A DNA stretch of 64,000 nucleotides from Hypomesus transpacificus (taxonomy: Eukaryota > Chordata > Actinopteri > Osmeriformes > Osmeridae), in NCBI RefSeq assembly GCF_021917145.1, contig NC_061062.1, positions 3,197,063 to 3,261,062 of the forward strand. The letters are read 5' to 3'. Shown here piece after piece: positions 16,691-27,122 of the stretch. The position numbers and the translations under genes are program-made. The first letter of the stretch is position 1. Every line of letters starts with the position of its first letter. The notes under the pieces were generated by a model. The model searched no databases, had not been told where the DNA came from, and was given only the letters and a program-made list of their open reading frames with translations.

Positions 16691-19379
16691 GCAAGAGACT
16701 GATATCACACAGCCCTGCCTCCTTCACACACGCCACCACAGAACCAACAACTCGGCACTTCGTTTTTCTCGTAACAATCGTTCTCGTCCGTCCGTCTCTC
16801 CCCGACTCTTGGAATACCTGGGAAGAAACCCGTTCCTCCCCGCTGCCTCCACAGACCCCTCCCCCAGCCCGGTGGGCCCCGACAGAGGCAGAGACGTGGA
16901 CTATGCCCCCCCCCAGGTGAGGACGCGGGGGCCAGGTACTGCTACTGAGTCCGGAACTGGATCCGAGAGTTGCTCAAGGACAGTTAGGTAAGCCCCTCTG
17001 CTACTCTGCTGCTCTTTCCCTCCTTCTCTTCTTTCTCTCCTTCTCTCTTCTCTGGTCTCCCCTGACCAGAAACTGTTGTTATTGTTGTTGTCGTCAACCC
17101 CCTCAGACTAGGTGTTGGTAGAAGGGGGTGGGATGGTTGGAGACAGGTGAGACTCAGGTGAAGAGGAATAGCTGACATTCTAGGGAACTCCCCAATATCG
17201 TATCCACCACTACTATTGTGCCACAGGAAAGGTCATATGGCTGGAATTAGTTTTGAATTCCTTCCTCCCTCTCTTTCTCCCTCTCTATTTCTATCTTCCT
17301 TTATCTCTCTCCCTCTCTGTGGCTGTGTTTGTGGAGTGATATTTGGAATTGGAATTGAGATTGGGTTAAATGTTTATGACAGGCTGGACCAGGGTGACAA
17401 ATCTACTTTTCCTGAACAGCATTGCTAGTCTTAAATCATGTTCATGAATTTCTAAATTGTTTTCATTTTATTTACTATATTTTACTTTTGAATACTAATT
17501 ATATTTCAATACGTATTCAAATATTTATTTATCACTTATGATCATGCCTTCATTACCATCTGAATTCTGGTTTGTTCAACACATGACATGGCAACACATG
17601 TAACTTGGTCTTCCTGTGAAAATAATACGTCTAGACTCCAGAACTCCTGATAAAATTCAGCTTGTGGCAAGTCGGTGTGCTCACCTTAGGAGGTTCCCAC
17701 AGGACTCCACTTGCTATATGGTCAAACAAGGCACTGAAAACGTTTCAGGGCTTTGAAATGAGTCAGTAGCATAATTATGATGATTAATAACATTCTCTGG
17801 TGTGTCTCCCTGCGTTTTGTGTTGCAGTTCTATAATTATCTCTGGTGAAAGACAGGGTGCTTGGAACAAAGTACTATGAGATCAACGTGTCCACTCAGTG
17901 CAGAAATCCTGTACATAGTTCATACACGTATTATCAAACAGGTAAACTGCTTATTTCTGTTTTATTAGGAACAGAAATCTGAAAGTTACAACGTTTGTCA
18001 ACACTTTTCCTTTAGACCATTCTTTACAAGTCACACATTTTATTACTGTTTAGTTAATAGTTGGTATAGAGTGTTGCCATTTCACTTACCTTTGTGACGA
18101 GCCTGTGTGACAGACCGTCAGCTAATTGACGTGATACCAGCTCACCCTCAGAAGAGAAGTGGAACTAACAGGTGCAGCTGTAGCGTGCAGCTGACCTCTC
18201 TTTGATTGACTGCTTTAATATTGACTCATGTCTTCATTTGATTTGGGATACAGATGACTTCAGGAGTGTGTGTCTGTATGTGTGTCTGCATGTCAGTGTG
18301 TCTCTGTGTGTGTTTGTGTCTGCCTGTTCCTTTGTGTGTGTGGAGTCTGTACGTGTCTGTGTGTAGCAAAAGTTAACAAGCTTGACGTTTTCATGAGAAG
18401 AGGAAACCATATTGTTCCGGAGATTGACAGTCCATTCTCAGAAGAGACCAATAAAGCAGTTGCTGTTTGCTGAGGGAAGTGAGAAGGATATTGAAATGGT
18501 ACGAAAGTCAGATGCTGGTAGATAGAACATCAAACACTGGCTGAAACAGTGGGAGTTGGACAGGTTGCTTAGCGCTACGCTCATTGTCAACTTAAAGATA
18601 TATATATATTTTTTTAAACAGTATTGTTGTATCAACATTTATTCTTCAGCTCTATAACCACATCCCTATTGCGTGTGTGACTAACCTGGGAAAATACAAG
18701 AAAATATTTGCTTAGCAATACCTGTCACCTCTGCAAATAGCAAACATGATAGATTAGTCATTAGTAATATGGGGCTCTTAATGTTGAGTCAACAGGGGAG
18801 ATGTGGTAATGTAATATTTGCGATGGTGAAGTAAAACCTGCAGCAAGAGAACTGCATAAGGAGACAGATTTCTCTATTAAGTTTATTATTCACCATCTGT
18901 TTCTCAAATAAAAAAACTGGACTACTTGTGGAGTTTGCTGCTCTAAAGGAGTTCCAAATTAAACATAATCAAATTATTTGTTCCCATCACCTCCAGAACA
19001 CTGTGACCTCCATTTTGAGTGAAAGGCATACTGCTATACAAAGGTCCTGATTGACTGAGCTCAGCCTATGAAACACACCTTTGTCCTTGCCTGGCCACCT
19101 GAAGTCTTTCTTAGTCATGTTATCTGGTTTGAGCTCTTTTCTGTCTATTCTGGTGAAAGTCTATTTTCAATCTATCTGTTGTCAAATCTCTAACACCCCT
19201 TTAATGAATCTTCCTATCATCTACGGCAGCGATTCCCAAATTGCAGGCCCTGGCCCACTACTGTTCCGCGAGGGTAATGCAGGGCCGCCGAACCAATGAA
19301 ATTAAAATATAAAAAATGAATAAATATCAACATATGTATATATACTGTTGGTAAATTATTATAACAATTCTTAAACATT

Positions 19380-19905
19380 TCAAAATGACTTTTTGAATTC
19401 AAAATCCCTTCCAAAAAGTTTTGAAGGGTTTCAAAAATATTTTCAAAAAGGTTTCTACAGGTTAGAAAAAAGTTTTGAAAAAAAAGTTTTGAACGGTTTG
19501 AAAAATTTTCTACAACATTTTCCAAAGGTTGAAAATATATTAGTTTTTTCAAAAATAGGTTTTTATCATTGATGAGTACTTGTTGAGGACTCTACTAAAC
19601 TCTACTGTACTCTATTGTAGTCTGCTCTGCTTTACTCTACTCAGTTTTAGGCTTCTCTGTTCTCCTCTCTCCTCCTCTCTCCTCTCCTTTCACTGTGTAT
19701 GAATTTGTTTCATTTTTCAAAATGTTTCTAAAGGTTTGAAAAATATTTTCGACAAAAAGGAAAAGTATACATATTTTCAAAAAAAAGTTTTAAAAATACT
19801 TTTGAAAGGTTTGAAAGATGTTTTTGAAAAAACAAAAAAGTAGGTTTGCATCATTGATGAGTACTTGATGAGGACTCTACTAAACTCTACTGTACTCTAT
19901 CGAAG
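19380..19905. repeat. Locally duplicated AT-rich block
   Basis: A module of TTTGAAAAA/TTTTCAAAAA words followed by CATTGATGAGTACTTG and then AGGACTCTACTAAACTCTAC occurs twice, at about 19.38-19.62 kb and 19.73-19.91 kb. The copies differ by point changes and small gaps. Confidence 0.75.
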
Positions 19906-19913
19906 GGCTCGCA

Positions 19914-20092
19914 ACTAACTTTTTTCCAGTACCGTCCCGAAGTACAAAATTAACCGCCCCAAACTAAACTTGACCTGTTGTCCCGCAGTTGTCCAAAAGA
20001 CTATGTTGAACTATTCCCTACATCTTTTCTATCGGGGCTGTCTGTCTCTATTCATCTGATCAGGACGGGACGCCGTTAATTTCGAGCCCTCT
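19914..20092. mobile_element. Small inverted-end element
   Basis: The left end AGGGCTCGCAACTAAC and the reverse complement of the right end (AGGGCTCGAAATTAAC) match at 14 of 16 bases. The 179-bp body has no coding capacity. I see no clear target duplication, so the superfamily is uncertain; hAT-like is a guess from the end sequence. Confidence 0.55.
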
Positions 20093-20667
20093 TTTAGGAA
20101 CCCTGGACAAAATAAGATGAACCAGAATCTGCTGTTTTTTGGATCACAGAAAATATTGGTCCTATTTTAGCTACCTGTGAGAAACCAGCCTTTAATTTGT
20201 GTGAGATTTTGGGTGTTTGTCTTGTGTATTGAACTGCCTGGATAAGTGATGCAGTTTGTAAATTCCATTACATCAGCAGCAACAGGTTTGTTTGACTTGC
20301 TGGTCTACGACTATTTGGAATTGAATTAGATTAGTCAGAAGTATTGTCCTGTCATGAACTAATGACCTACCTAGTTCTATCAGCATTGACATAACACTTA
20401 CTTAGGGGATTGTATTCATGGGGCTGTAATAATGCAAACAATATTGCTTGGCTTATGATCTTATATAACTGTGTATAGCTGAGGCATATTTTTCTCCCCC
20501 CTTTGTCTCTCCATCTTTCTCCTTGTCTCCCTTCAATACATATATACAGTACATTCATACATACATACATAAGTGTCAGATTATTGAAAGTAATCTTTTT
20601 ACTAGTAATGTTGCTGACTTTCACTCTTAATCTCTGTGTGCCTGATTCAGTTATCTGCCTCCTCTGT

Positions 20668-20690
20668 GGGTGTGTGTGTGTGTGTGTGTT
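20668..20690. repeat. (TG)n microsatellite
   Basis: Short TG run. Confidence 0.85.
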
Positions 20691-22196
20691 GACTGCCCGG
20701 GCAGCAGCTACACGTAACAGTACAGAGAATGATCTTCCGTGTTCCAAGGTTTTCAGCTTTTTATAGCTGATGCAAATGCTGTTCCTTTCTGATAATATTG
20801 AGCTCCCAGTTGGCTAAGAGTCACTACTGTGACACCGTATGTGTGTGTCTGTTTGCGAGTGTGTATTAACGTGCGTGTGTATGTGTCTTCCGGTCTACGC
20901 TGTATTCAGGAGCCCGTCTCCTCCTGAAGCTACTGTCCTGGGTGTGGCATACACAGCGTCTGCATCTGTGTAGATTTATGATCCATCTCTGACTCATACC
21001 CCAGGAGAGATGAGATCGATGAGAAGATTCCCTCCAGAGCAGACGAGAGAATGAGTCAAGCCCACAGATGCTCTGAATGTCGCTGCCGTGCATTGCATGT
21101 AAATCCATGTAATCACATCTTCGATGTCTACATGTCAGTCCCCGGCTAGACAGGAAGCTCATCGGCCTTAACTGACATCCCACGAGCCTTGGTTCCTCCC
21201 TCAGACTGTTCTCCCTCCCCAGCGATGTTCCTACTTGGTAGTATTCTCATCATTTGTTCCATACTTGAGACACACAGGCTGTGTTTTCCCTGACTAGACC
21301 AACACCGGCCCTCAGAACACATCCATTTCCCAGAACCTCAGCAACACTGTTTACTGAGTGATCAAAACCGTCAATGGCTGATAAGACACAAACAGTAGAC
21401 CATTTCATCGAGTAGTAAACTGCAGATGCACAGCTGCCCCTTCAGAGGACTGGGAGGTAGGCATCTAAGGAACACACAGTACCAGATCACCTGATCCCCT
21501 GGGTCGGCCTAAACTCAGACAGCAGGGGTGGTTTGGACACAGGTGGTTTCAGTGCCTGGGGCAGTGTGCCAGACCAAATGCTGACATCAGATGTCTTCTT
21601 GGTCTAATGGTGAAGCCTGTAGTTTGGCGACCAGGAAACTAGTCCTCCAAGCTAAACATCTAGGTTTGGTTTCTGTGAATCCATCTGGCTTTTCAACTGT
21701 GTAGTCATCCCATTCATTTGCATTGTACCATTCGACGCAAACTAGTATAGTTCTCTTTTCTCACAATAGTTTGCTAGTATAGTTCTCTTTTCTCTTCATG
21801 TATGTGTCCCTTGATCTGTCTTCCCTTTGATCTCTCTTATTTTAATCTAACTTCCTTTCGTCTCTTTTCCTCCGACAGAGTAGTAGAGAGAGGGAGGCAG
21901 GGGTAGAGAATGGGTGCTCAAGAGAATTCATCTAATTCTCTTACTTTCCCCCAGGTCCTGCCTGTCAGATTATACTTTACTTTACTTTATTTATTTGATC
22001 AAGAGAAACAGTGTACAGTCATAAACATTAAAATGTAAATGCACCCAATTGTAGCCAAAAGGCTCATTTCCATTGGCAGTCCCTCTGCCAGAGGGACAAA
22101 GGGGCAGAAGCCCAGCTGGACAGGAGTCAGAGCTGAAGGAATGTGTGAATACAATCTTACGATCTTTGCTGTCTTACTTGTAGGGTGCTGCTGAAG

Positions 22197-23734
22197 ATGC
22201 AAACTTCAACTGTCCTACCTACTGTGACTAACCACACAACAGTGTTCTCCAACGTCACCTTCACCACCAAGTCCCAAGAACAAATCCTAACCCAGAGTAA
22301 GTCATTGGTGTGTGAGCGTGAGTGTGACTGCGCACCTGAATACCTCTAGGTGTGTTTGTTGTTGTCTTGACCTACTTCTCCAACACCTGCAAATCAAACT
22401 TAGATCTTACACCAAGTGGATGAACACCCCCGCCCACTAAAAGAATAAATAAATACATTCATTTAATTTATAATGCACTCTCCATTCAGCTGAATCTCAG
22501 AGTGCCACAGTACATAGTAAGAACATACAGTAGTTAAAAACAAACTATAATAAAACAAATGTAAAAAGTATGAAACGCCTTTCTGAATAAAAAGGTTTTG
22601 AGGCCAGTCTTAAAAGAGGCCAGTGTCTTTGTAGCCATAAGGTGGTCAGGGATGCTGTTCCACAGGCGCGGCAGAAGAAAACATCCTACACACACCCTGA
22701 CCCATGGATGTTGAAATCAATATGCTATTATGACTGTAGTTAAGATAAGCAGGACTTGTATAATATAACGCCCCTGTGCGTCACTGCCTCTAATCAAGAT
22801 GTACTGCGAGGGAGTGCCATATGTTAACCCCTTCACTGACACAGGAACTGACAGACCCCTGTTCATATGAACAAAGTTTGTCAGCTGTAATTAGATTCTG
22901 TGTGGGATTATTTCTGATCGTTTCTTTCTCTATTTCTCTCTCTCTCATATTGTCAGGTTCTGGGGCCATGATTGCTGTCATCGTTCTAGGAATCATCATC
23001 ATTCTTGCCATTCTACTTGTCACCCTGAAGACCTACAACAGGTCAGGCAGCATTCTTTATAGACAAGCCTCTCTGAGCATGTGCTGGAGGTCAGGGTTAG
23101 GGATGATCAGGCACCATTTCCTGCAGACAAGTCTGTCAAAGGAGGAGGTGTAGTATAGACTGCCTTATATAGGAGGTGTGTTGGGTCAGTCCATTCAGTT
23201 ACACATAGCTGGTATCTAATGTCACTTGTTTATGACACTTGTGACGGGGTTTCTGACACTTCTGGCCTTATCTCCCATCCTGACCTGAGAAGCTATATCA
23301 TGAAAAATATGTCCATTATCGCTATCCTGTACAGTACATCAATCAACACAAAGGTTATTCATGATATCATGCAGAGTGTACACAGTCCAAATCAAGGAGC
23401 GTGTATTCTCTGTACCCCTAGGCGGACTCATGCTTCCAGAGTAATGGGTGGAAGCTCCAAGCCCCGGCAGCCGAAGATGTCCTCTTCCACTGTCCAGACC
23501 AGCATGGCCAACGGCAACCTGAGAGTCGGTTCCGCCATGCGCGACATCGCTCTCGCAAACCGCACCACAGAAAACGGTTTCCGTATTCCCCGGGTCGAAC
23601 TTTCCAACATGGACACCCACAACGTGGAAAACCCAGGCAGTACAGACAGTGTCAACAATTCAGAGCATGTCAGCACGATCAGCGGCTCCACTGTGATCAC
23701 AATACACGACATCCCTTCGCTGGGAAACACATAA
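22197..23734 (+). CDS. ncmap: Noncompact myelin-associated protein (NCMAP-like)
   Basis: NCMAP is a small single-pass membrane protein of myelinating glia. Coding exons are 22197-22296 (exon opens at 22184 after TTGTAG), 22957-23041 and 23422-23734 (stop TAA), 165 residues in phase. The short N-terminal part has two N-glycosylation sequons (N12-H-T, N19-V-T). Residues about 36-59 (SGAMIAVIVLGIIIILAILL) form one membrane helix, and KTYNR follows. SSGA-helix-K-YNR is the most conserved part of mammalian NCMAP. The cytoplasmic tail is about 100 residues, clearly longer than I expect for mammals, Ser/Thr/Asn-rich, and ends in IHDIPSLGNT. Position next to rcan3 matches human 1p36. The start is the first ATG of its exon, and a non-coding first exon probably lies upstream. 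The name rests on the helix region and synteny. Confidence 0.82.
22440..22700. mobile_element. Interspersed repeat fragment in an ncmap intron
   Basis: AT-rich sequence with CCTTTCTGAATAAAAAGGTT and GGATGCTGTTCCACAGGCGC resembles the 3' part of a widespread fish retroelement. I could not name the family, and no open reading frame is present. Confidence 0.5.
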
Positions 23735-24007
23735 CGGCCCGGCCCAGGATTGGCCAGGGAACAGGATATCTAAGACGGCAACTTCACGCTGGGAAACAAA
23801 ACATGAACAAAACAGTGTCGTCAGAAGAGTAGGAGGCAATGAGAGACGTTATATTCAAGCAGAGATGGATGGATTCTCTCTGTAAACGTACACTATTATT
23901 CTGTTGATCATAGTGTTGGGATCAGGAAAGACTAGCCTGTGTATGCATGTCAACTGTGCCAACTATCTGCCGCTCTGCATATTTGCCAGTGAAGGGGAAG
24001 TGTGTGT

Positions 24008-24052
24008 GTGGTCGCCTGTATGTGTGTGTGTATGTGTGTGTGTGTGTGTGTG
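24008..24052. repeat. (TG)n in the ncmap 3' UTR
   Basis: TG run with GTAT interruptions. Confidence 0.9.
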
Positions 24053-24297
24053 GTTGAGAATGCCCCAAGGGCTCCAAGACCAACATTTAATAAAACCTTT
24101 TTTTAATGTTAGACATCAAAGTGTTTAAGACCATGATATACTCTGTAAATGTGTGTTCTTAACCCTGTGGATCTGATCTGCAGATAATTATTAAATTAAA
24201 CCTGTTGAATTTGATATCAAAGGATTTTGCACTTTGCACACACCTTGTTCTGTATTTGTTATGTTTTGTGGTTCTTTCATTGCAACTAATATTGACA

Positions 24298-24303
24298 AAT
24301 AAA
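24298..24303 (+). terminator. ncmap: ncmap poly(A) signal (AATAAA)
   Basis: AATAAA lies 564 bp after the ncmap stop in AT-rich sequence, about 350 bp before the tmem234 start. An earlier AATAAA lies at about 24088. Confidence 0.6.
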
Positions 24304-24655
24304 CGTCATAATTTGTATTGTGTGGTACATTGTGTAGATTTCCAATTGTGGTGACCGTTGAGAGGAGTAAAACGTTAATTCCGAGGATATGGGGCCCTCC
24401 GCTGGTAGAATTGTGAACCGGAAAAGTAAGGCTGCATTCAAGATCATGGTTTTAAGCAATAGCTTACGGACGACATTTTATACAATTAGAAAACTAACTT
24501 GATTGTGAATTTTCAAAGTCTGATTACACGTTGACTGTTCTTGCATACACACATATAATCTTGCAAATATTTGATATTTGGTACAACTCGGTGTCCGACA
24601 TAGGCGAACTATTTACGTGACTAATACGTAATGCAGCTTAGTATTGATGTTTACA

Positions 24656-25820
24656 ATGGTGTCGTTGGGTGAGTAGCACAAGTGCGAAGACAAGCTAGTT
24701 GACTAGCAAACTGTTTTTTCAAATTTAACCGTATCTTAATTTTGTATCTGTGCTGCAAGTTATCCGTATACTGTATAAAACGTATGGAAGGAATGTTCTA
24801 ATTTGTATAGTTAGAGATGTAAACGACGATGAATGAACACGAAGTGGTTATTCAAAACACTTCCGGAACTTCAACTAAAATCATTGCTATATTCAATGTC
24901 AATTTAGCTAGCTAAACGATAGTATAGTGCTGTGTAGAATTGACAGAAACTATCGGGAAACGCTCCAATAGTGAATGGGCAGGGATTTCTAGCAGTCTAG
25001 TTTAATGTTCCTCTCTTGCAGTGGAGGTAATGTGTCTGGTGCTGGTCGCAGTGTTGTGGGGTTGCACCAACCCGTTCCTGAAGAGAGGGACCGAGGGAAT
25101 AGAACATGTCAAACACAGCACCAAACTTCTTCAGTTCATGGCAGAAATCAAGTTCTTGTTTCTAAATGTCAAGGTAAACTCACACCTGTATACGCTTACA
25201 CACACGTACACGCACTCACAGCAACTTGTCTGTAACATGTTATGCTGTGTCCCCAGTACCTTATCCCGTTCTTGCTGAATCAGAGTGGCTCCGTGATCTA
25301 TTACTTCACTCTGGCTACAACAGGTGAGCACAGAGAACTCAGAATTGTGAAATGGAACGTCTGCCTTACCTTTCTTAACCATGAACAGAGTTCAGGCTTC
25401 AGTTTGCAGACAAAAACCGACTACATCTTCCTCTCTCTCCTCTTCCTCTCCTCTAGACATGTCCCTGGCAGTACCAGTGGCCAACTCCCTTACTTTCGTT
25501 TTCACCCTCCTCACAGGAAAACTGCTGGGTGAGGAGTTTGGAGGCAAAAGTAAGTATGCGGTCATGACGATGCCACTAAAGGCCCTGAATTGATCACTAA
25601 ATAGTTTGAATGTCATCTTTGGGGTTCTTTACACATTTTACATTCCTTCTCTCTATTTCTCTCCCCCTCCGTCTCTCTCTTACACCCTTCCCACTGACTG
25701 TTCCCAGAGGAGGTGGCTGGGATGATTCTCACCATGACTGGCATCACTGTGTGTGTGATCAGCTCTATTACTGAGACCAAGATGACACAACAGCAGAACA
25801 TCACACACACCTCACCCTAA
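24656..25820 (+). CDS. tmem234: Transmembrane protein 234
   Basis: TMEM234 is a small multi-pass protein of the drug/metabolite-transporter fold; its molecular role is not settled. Five coding exons join in phase: 24656-24668, 25022-25173, 25257-25323, 25457-25549 and 25708-25820 (stop TAA), 145 residues. Conserved stretches are VLVAVLWGCTNPFLKRG, the link LFLN-V-K-YLIPFLLNQSGS, YYFTLATTDMSLAVPVANSL, LTGKLLGEEFGGK and VAGMILTMTGI. These form four hydrophobic segments, as expected for this half-size transporter family. An in-frame ATG at 24647 could add three residues; I prefer 24656 because MVSL resembles the mammalian start. A poly(A) signal lies at 26617-26622. The gene converges on dcdc2b, as expected for the human 1p35 cluster. 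Confidence 0.93.
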
Positions 25821-27122
25821 TGTACACACACACACACACACACACAAACCTTTGTTTAAACACACACGTCTCCACACCCTAAAACCATCCACCCGGACCT
25901 TTCTATTTCTCTTTATTATAGGCGGTGTTCATCCAGTTGAGTCTGTTTTCCAAGGACCAAATTATGACACTGTCAAGACATGCTTGTTAAGGAGCTCTAC
26001 ACATGGGTTTGTTTCTTAACGAGGCGTCCATATTGTAGTTAAGTAGGGCTAGGTTTAATCTCCTCCTAGTTTGTGTGTGTGTGTGTGTGTGGGGGGGGGT
26101 GGGCGGGGTGGGAGTGTGTGTGTGTGTGTGCGTGCTTCAGCAGAAGCCAACAGAGCTGGCTAGTCGAGTGTCGAAGAGGAGAGACTGTGAGTGAATGCAG
26201 TTGGACCCAGGCTGACATGCACAGCACAGCACTGTGCCAACCAGCTCCCACGGCGGAGGAAGCAGCGAGGGGCCTGCCGGGGTTCAGACAGGGTTCAGCC
26301 CCACATCCAGATTTATGACTCATCCATAGAACGGACCAATGACCTCCCAACACACTACCCCTTCTCTGGCGTTTCTCTGTGCAGAGCCTATACAAGCACT
26401 GTGTAGAGGACACCATGCAGGCAGGGAACAGACCAGACACTGTACAATTGCTGTTCAGAAGGCTACCTTGTGAATGTTGTGTTTATTTGTTGCACTGGGG
26501 ACCAACAACGATAACATCCATAGTTTTATTTTCAGACCAATTACTTTGCCAGTCGGATAGATAACGTTGCTGCTATTGTATGTTGTAAGAACTATTGCAG
26601 ATACTGTGTTTGAATGAATAAAGTATTTTCTGACTAAACATAATTCTTAATATATATTTTTTTAGATAGATTATGTTGAAATAAAAAACATACTCAAAGG
26701 ATTATTTTTGTATTTATGTCTGACAAGACTATTTTATATTTACATAGTGCCTTGCATTGTAATGAATACAAGGATGCCATTCAATTAGATGTACATTTCA
26801 TAGTGTCAAAAGTCACAGTTTCTCCTGCAAAATACACAGCAGGTCGTTTGTATCTTGAATATATTCACATTATGGATTATATTTGTATAAAACAATGAAT
26901 AAACAATGTTGCTTATACAGTCCTCATTAGTACACAACCTGCGATGTGAATTCTCCCCATCACCACCACAACAGGACTGGTCCATTATGGTGTTAGATGG
27001 GGGTCACAAAGACTCTCCCGCTGAATTTAACCCCCCCAAAAATAGAACGCAGCTATGCAGTTTTTCACTGAATACAAACAGGCTGGGGACATGATCCCTG
27101 CTGAGTGAGGGAGGGGTAGATA
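25821..27122. other. Convergent 3' ends of tmem234 and dcdc2b
   Basis: No coding signal. It holds the probable tmem234 3' UTR with AATAAA at 26617-26622 (+). Minus-strand AATAAA (TTTATT on the + strand) at 26482-26487 and 26525-26530 could serve dcdc2b, in which case the two 3' UTRs would overlap. TG/G-rich repeats lie at 26.07-26.13 kb. Confidence 0.55.
26072..26131. repeat. (TG)n with a G-run
   Basis: TG repeat, a run of nine Gs, then TG again. Confidence 0.9.

Larger units (their letters stand above)
13018..22183. other. Repeat-rich gap between rcan3 and ncmap
   Basis: No supported coding exon was found. It holds (GA)n at 13.2 kb, (CT)n at 14.3 kb, a SINE remnant at 14.6 kb and a 30-bp minisatellite at 15.1 kb. 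A CAGCG-type repeat lies at 16.4 kb, a GA tract at 16.6 kb, a duplicated AT-rich block at 19.4-19.9 kb and a small inverted-end element at 19.9 kb. A GC-rich stretch at about 16.75-16.92 kb ends in CCCCAGGTGAGG, a good donor, and could be a 5' non-coding exon of ncmap. An element tail (TTTATTTATTTGATC and following) lies at about 21.96-22.14 kb. Confidence 0.5.

Noticed and set aside
16485..16991. 168-residue + strand open frame
   Set aside because: The first half is GA-repeat translation. The GC-rich end with a donor may be a non-coding first exon, but no protein similarity is visible.
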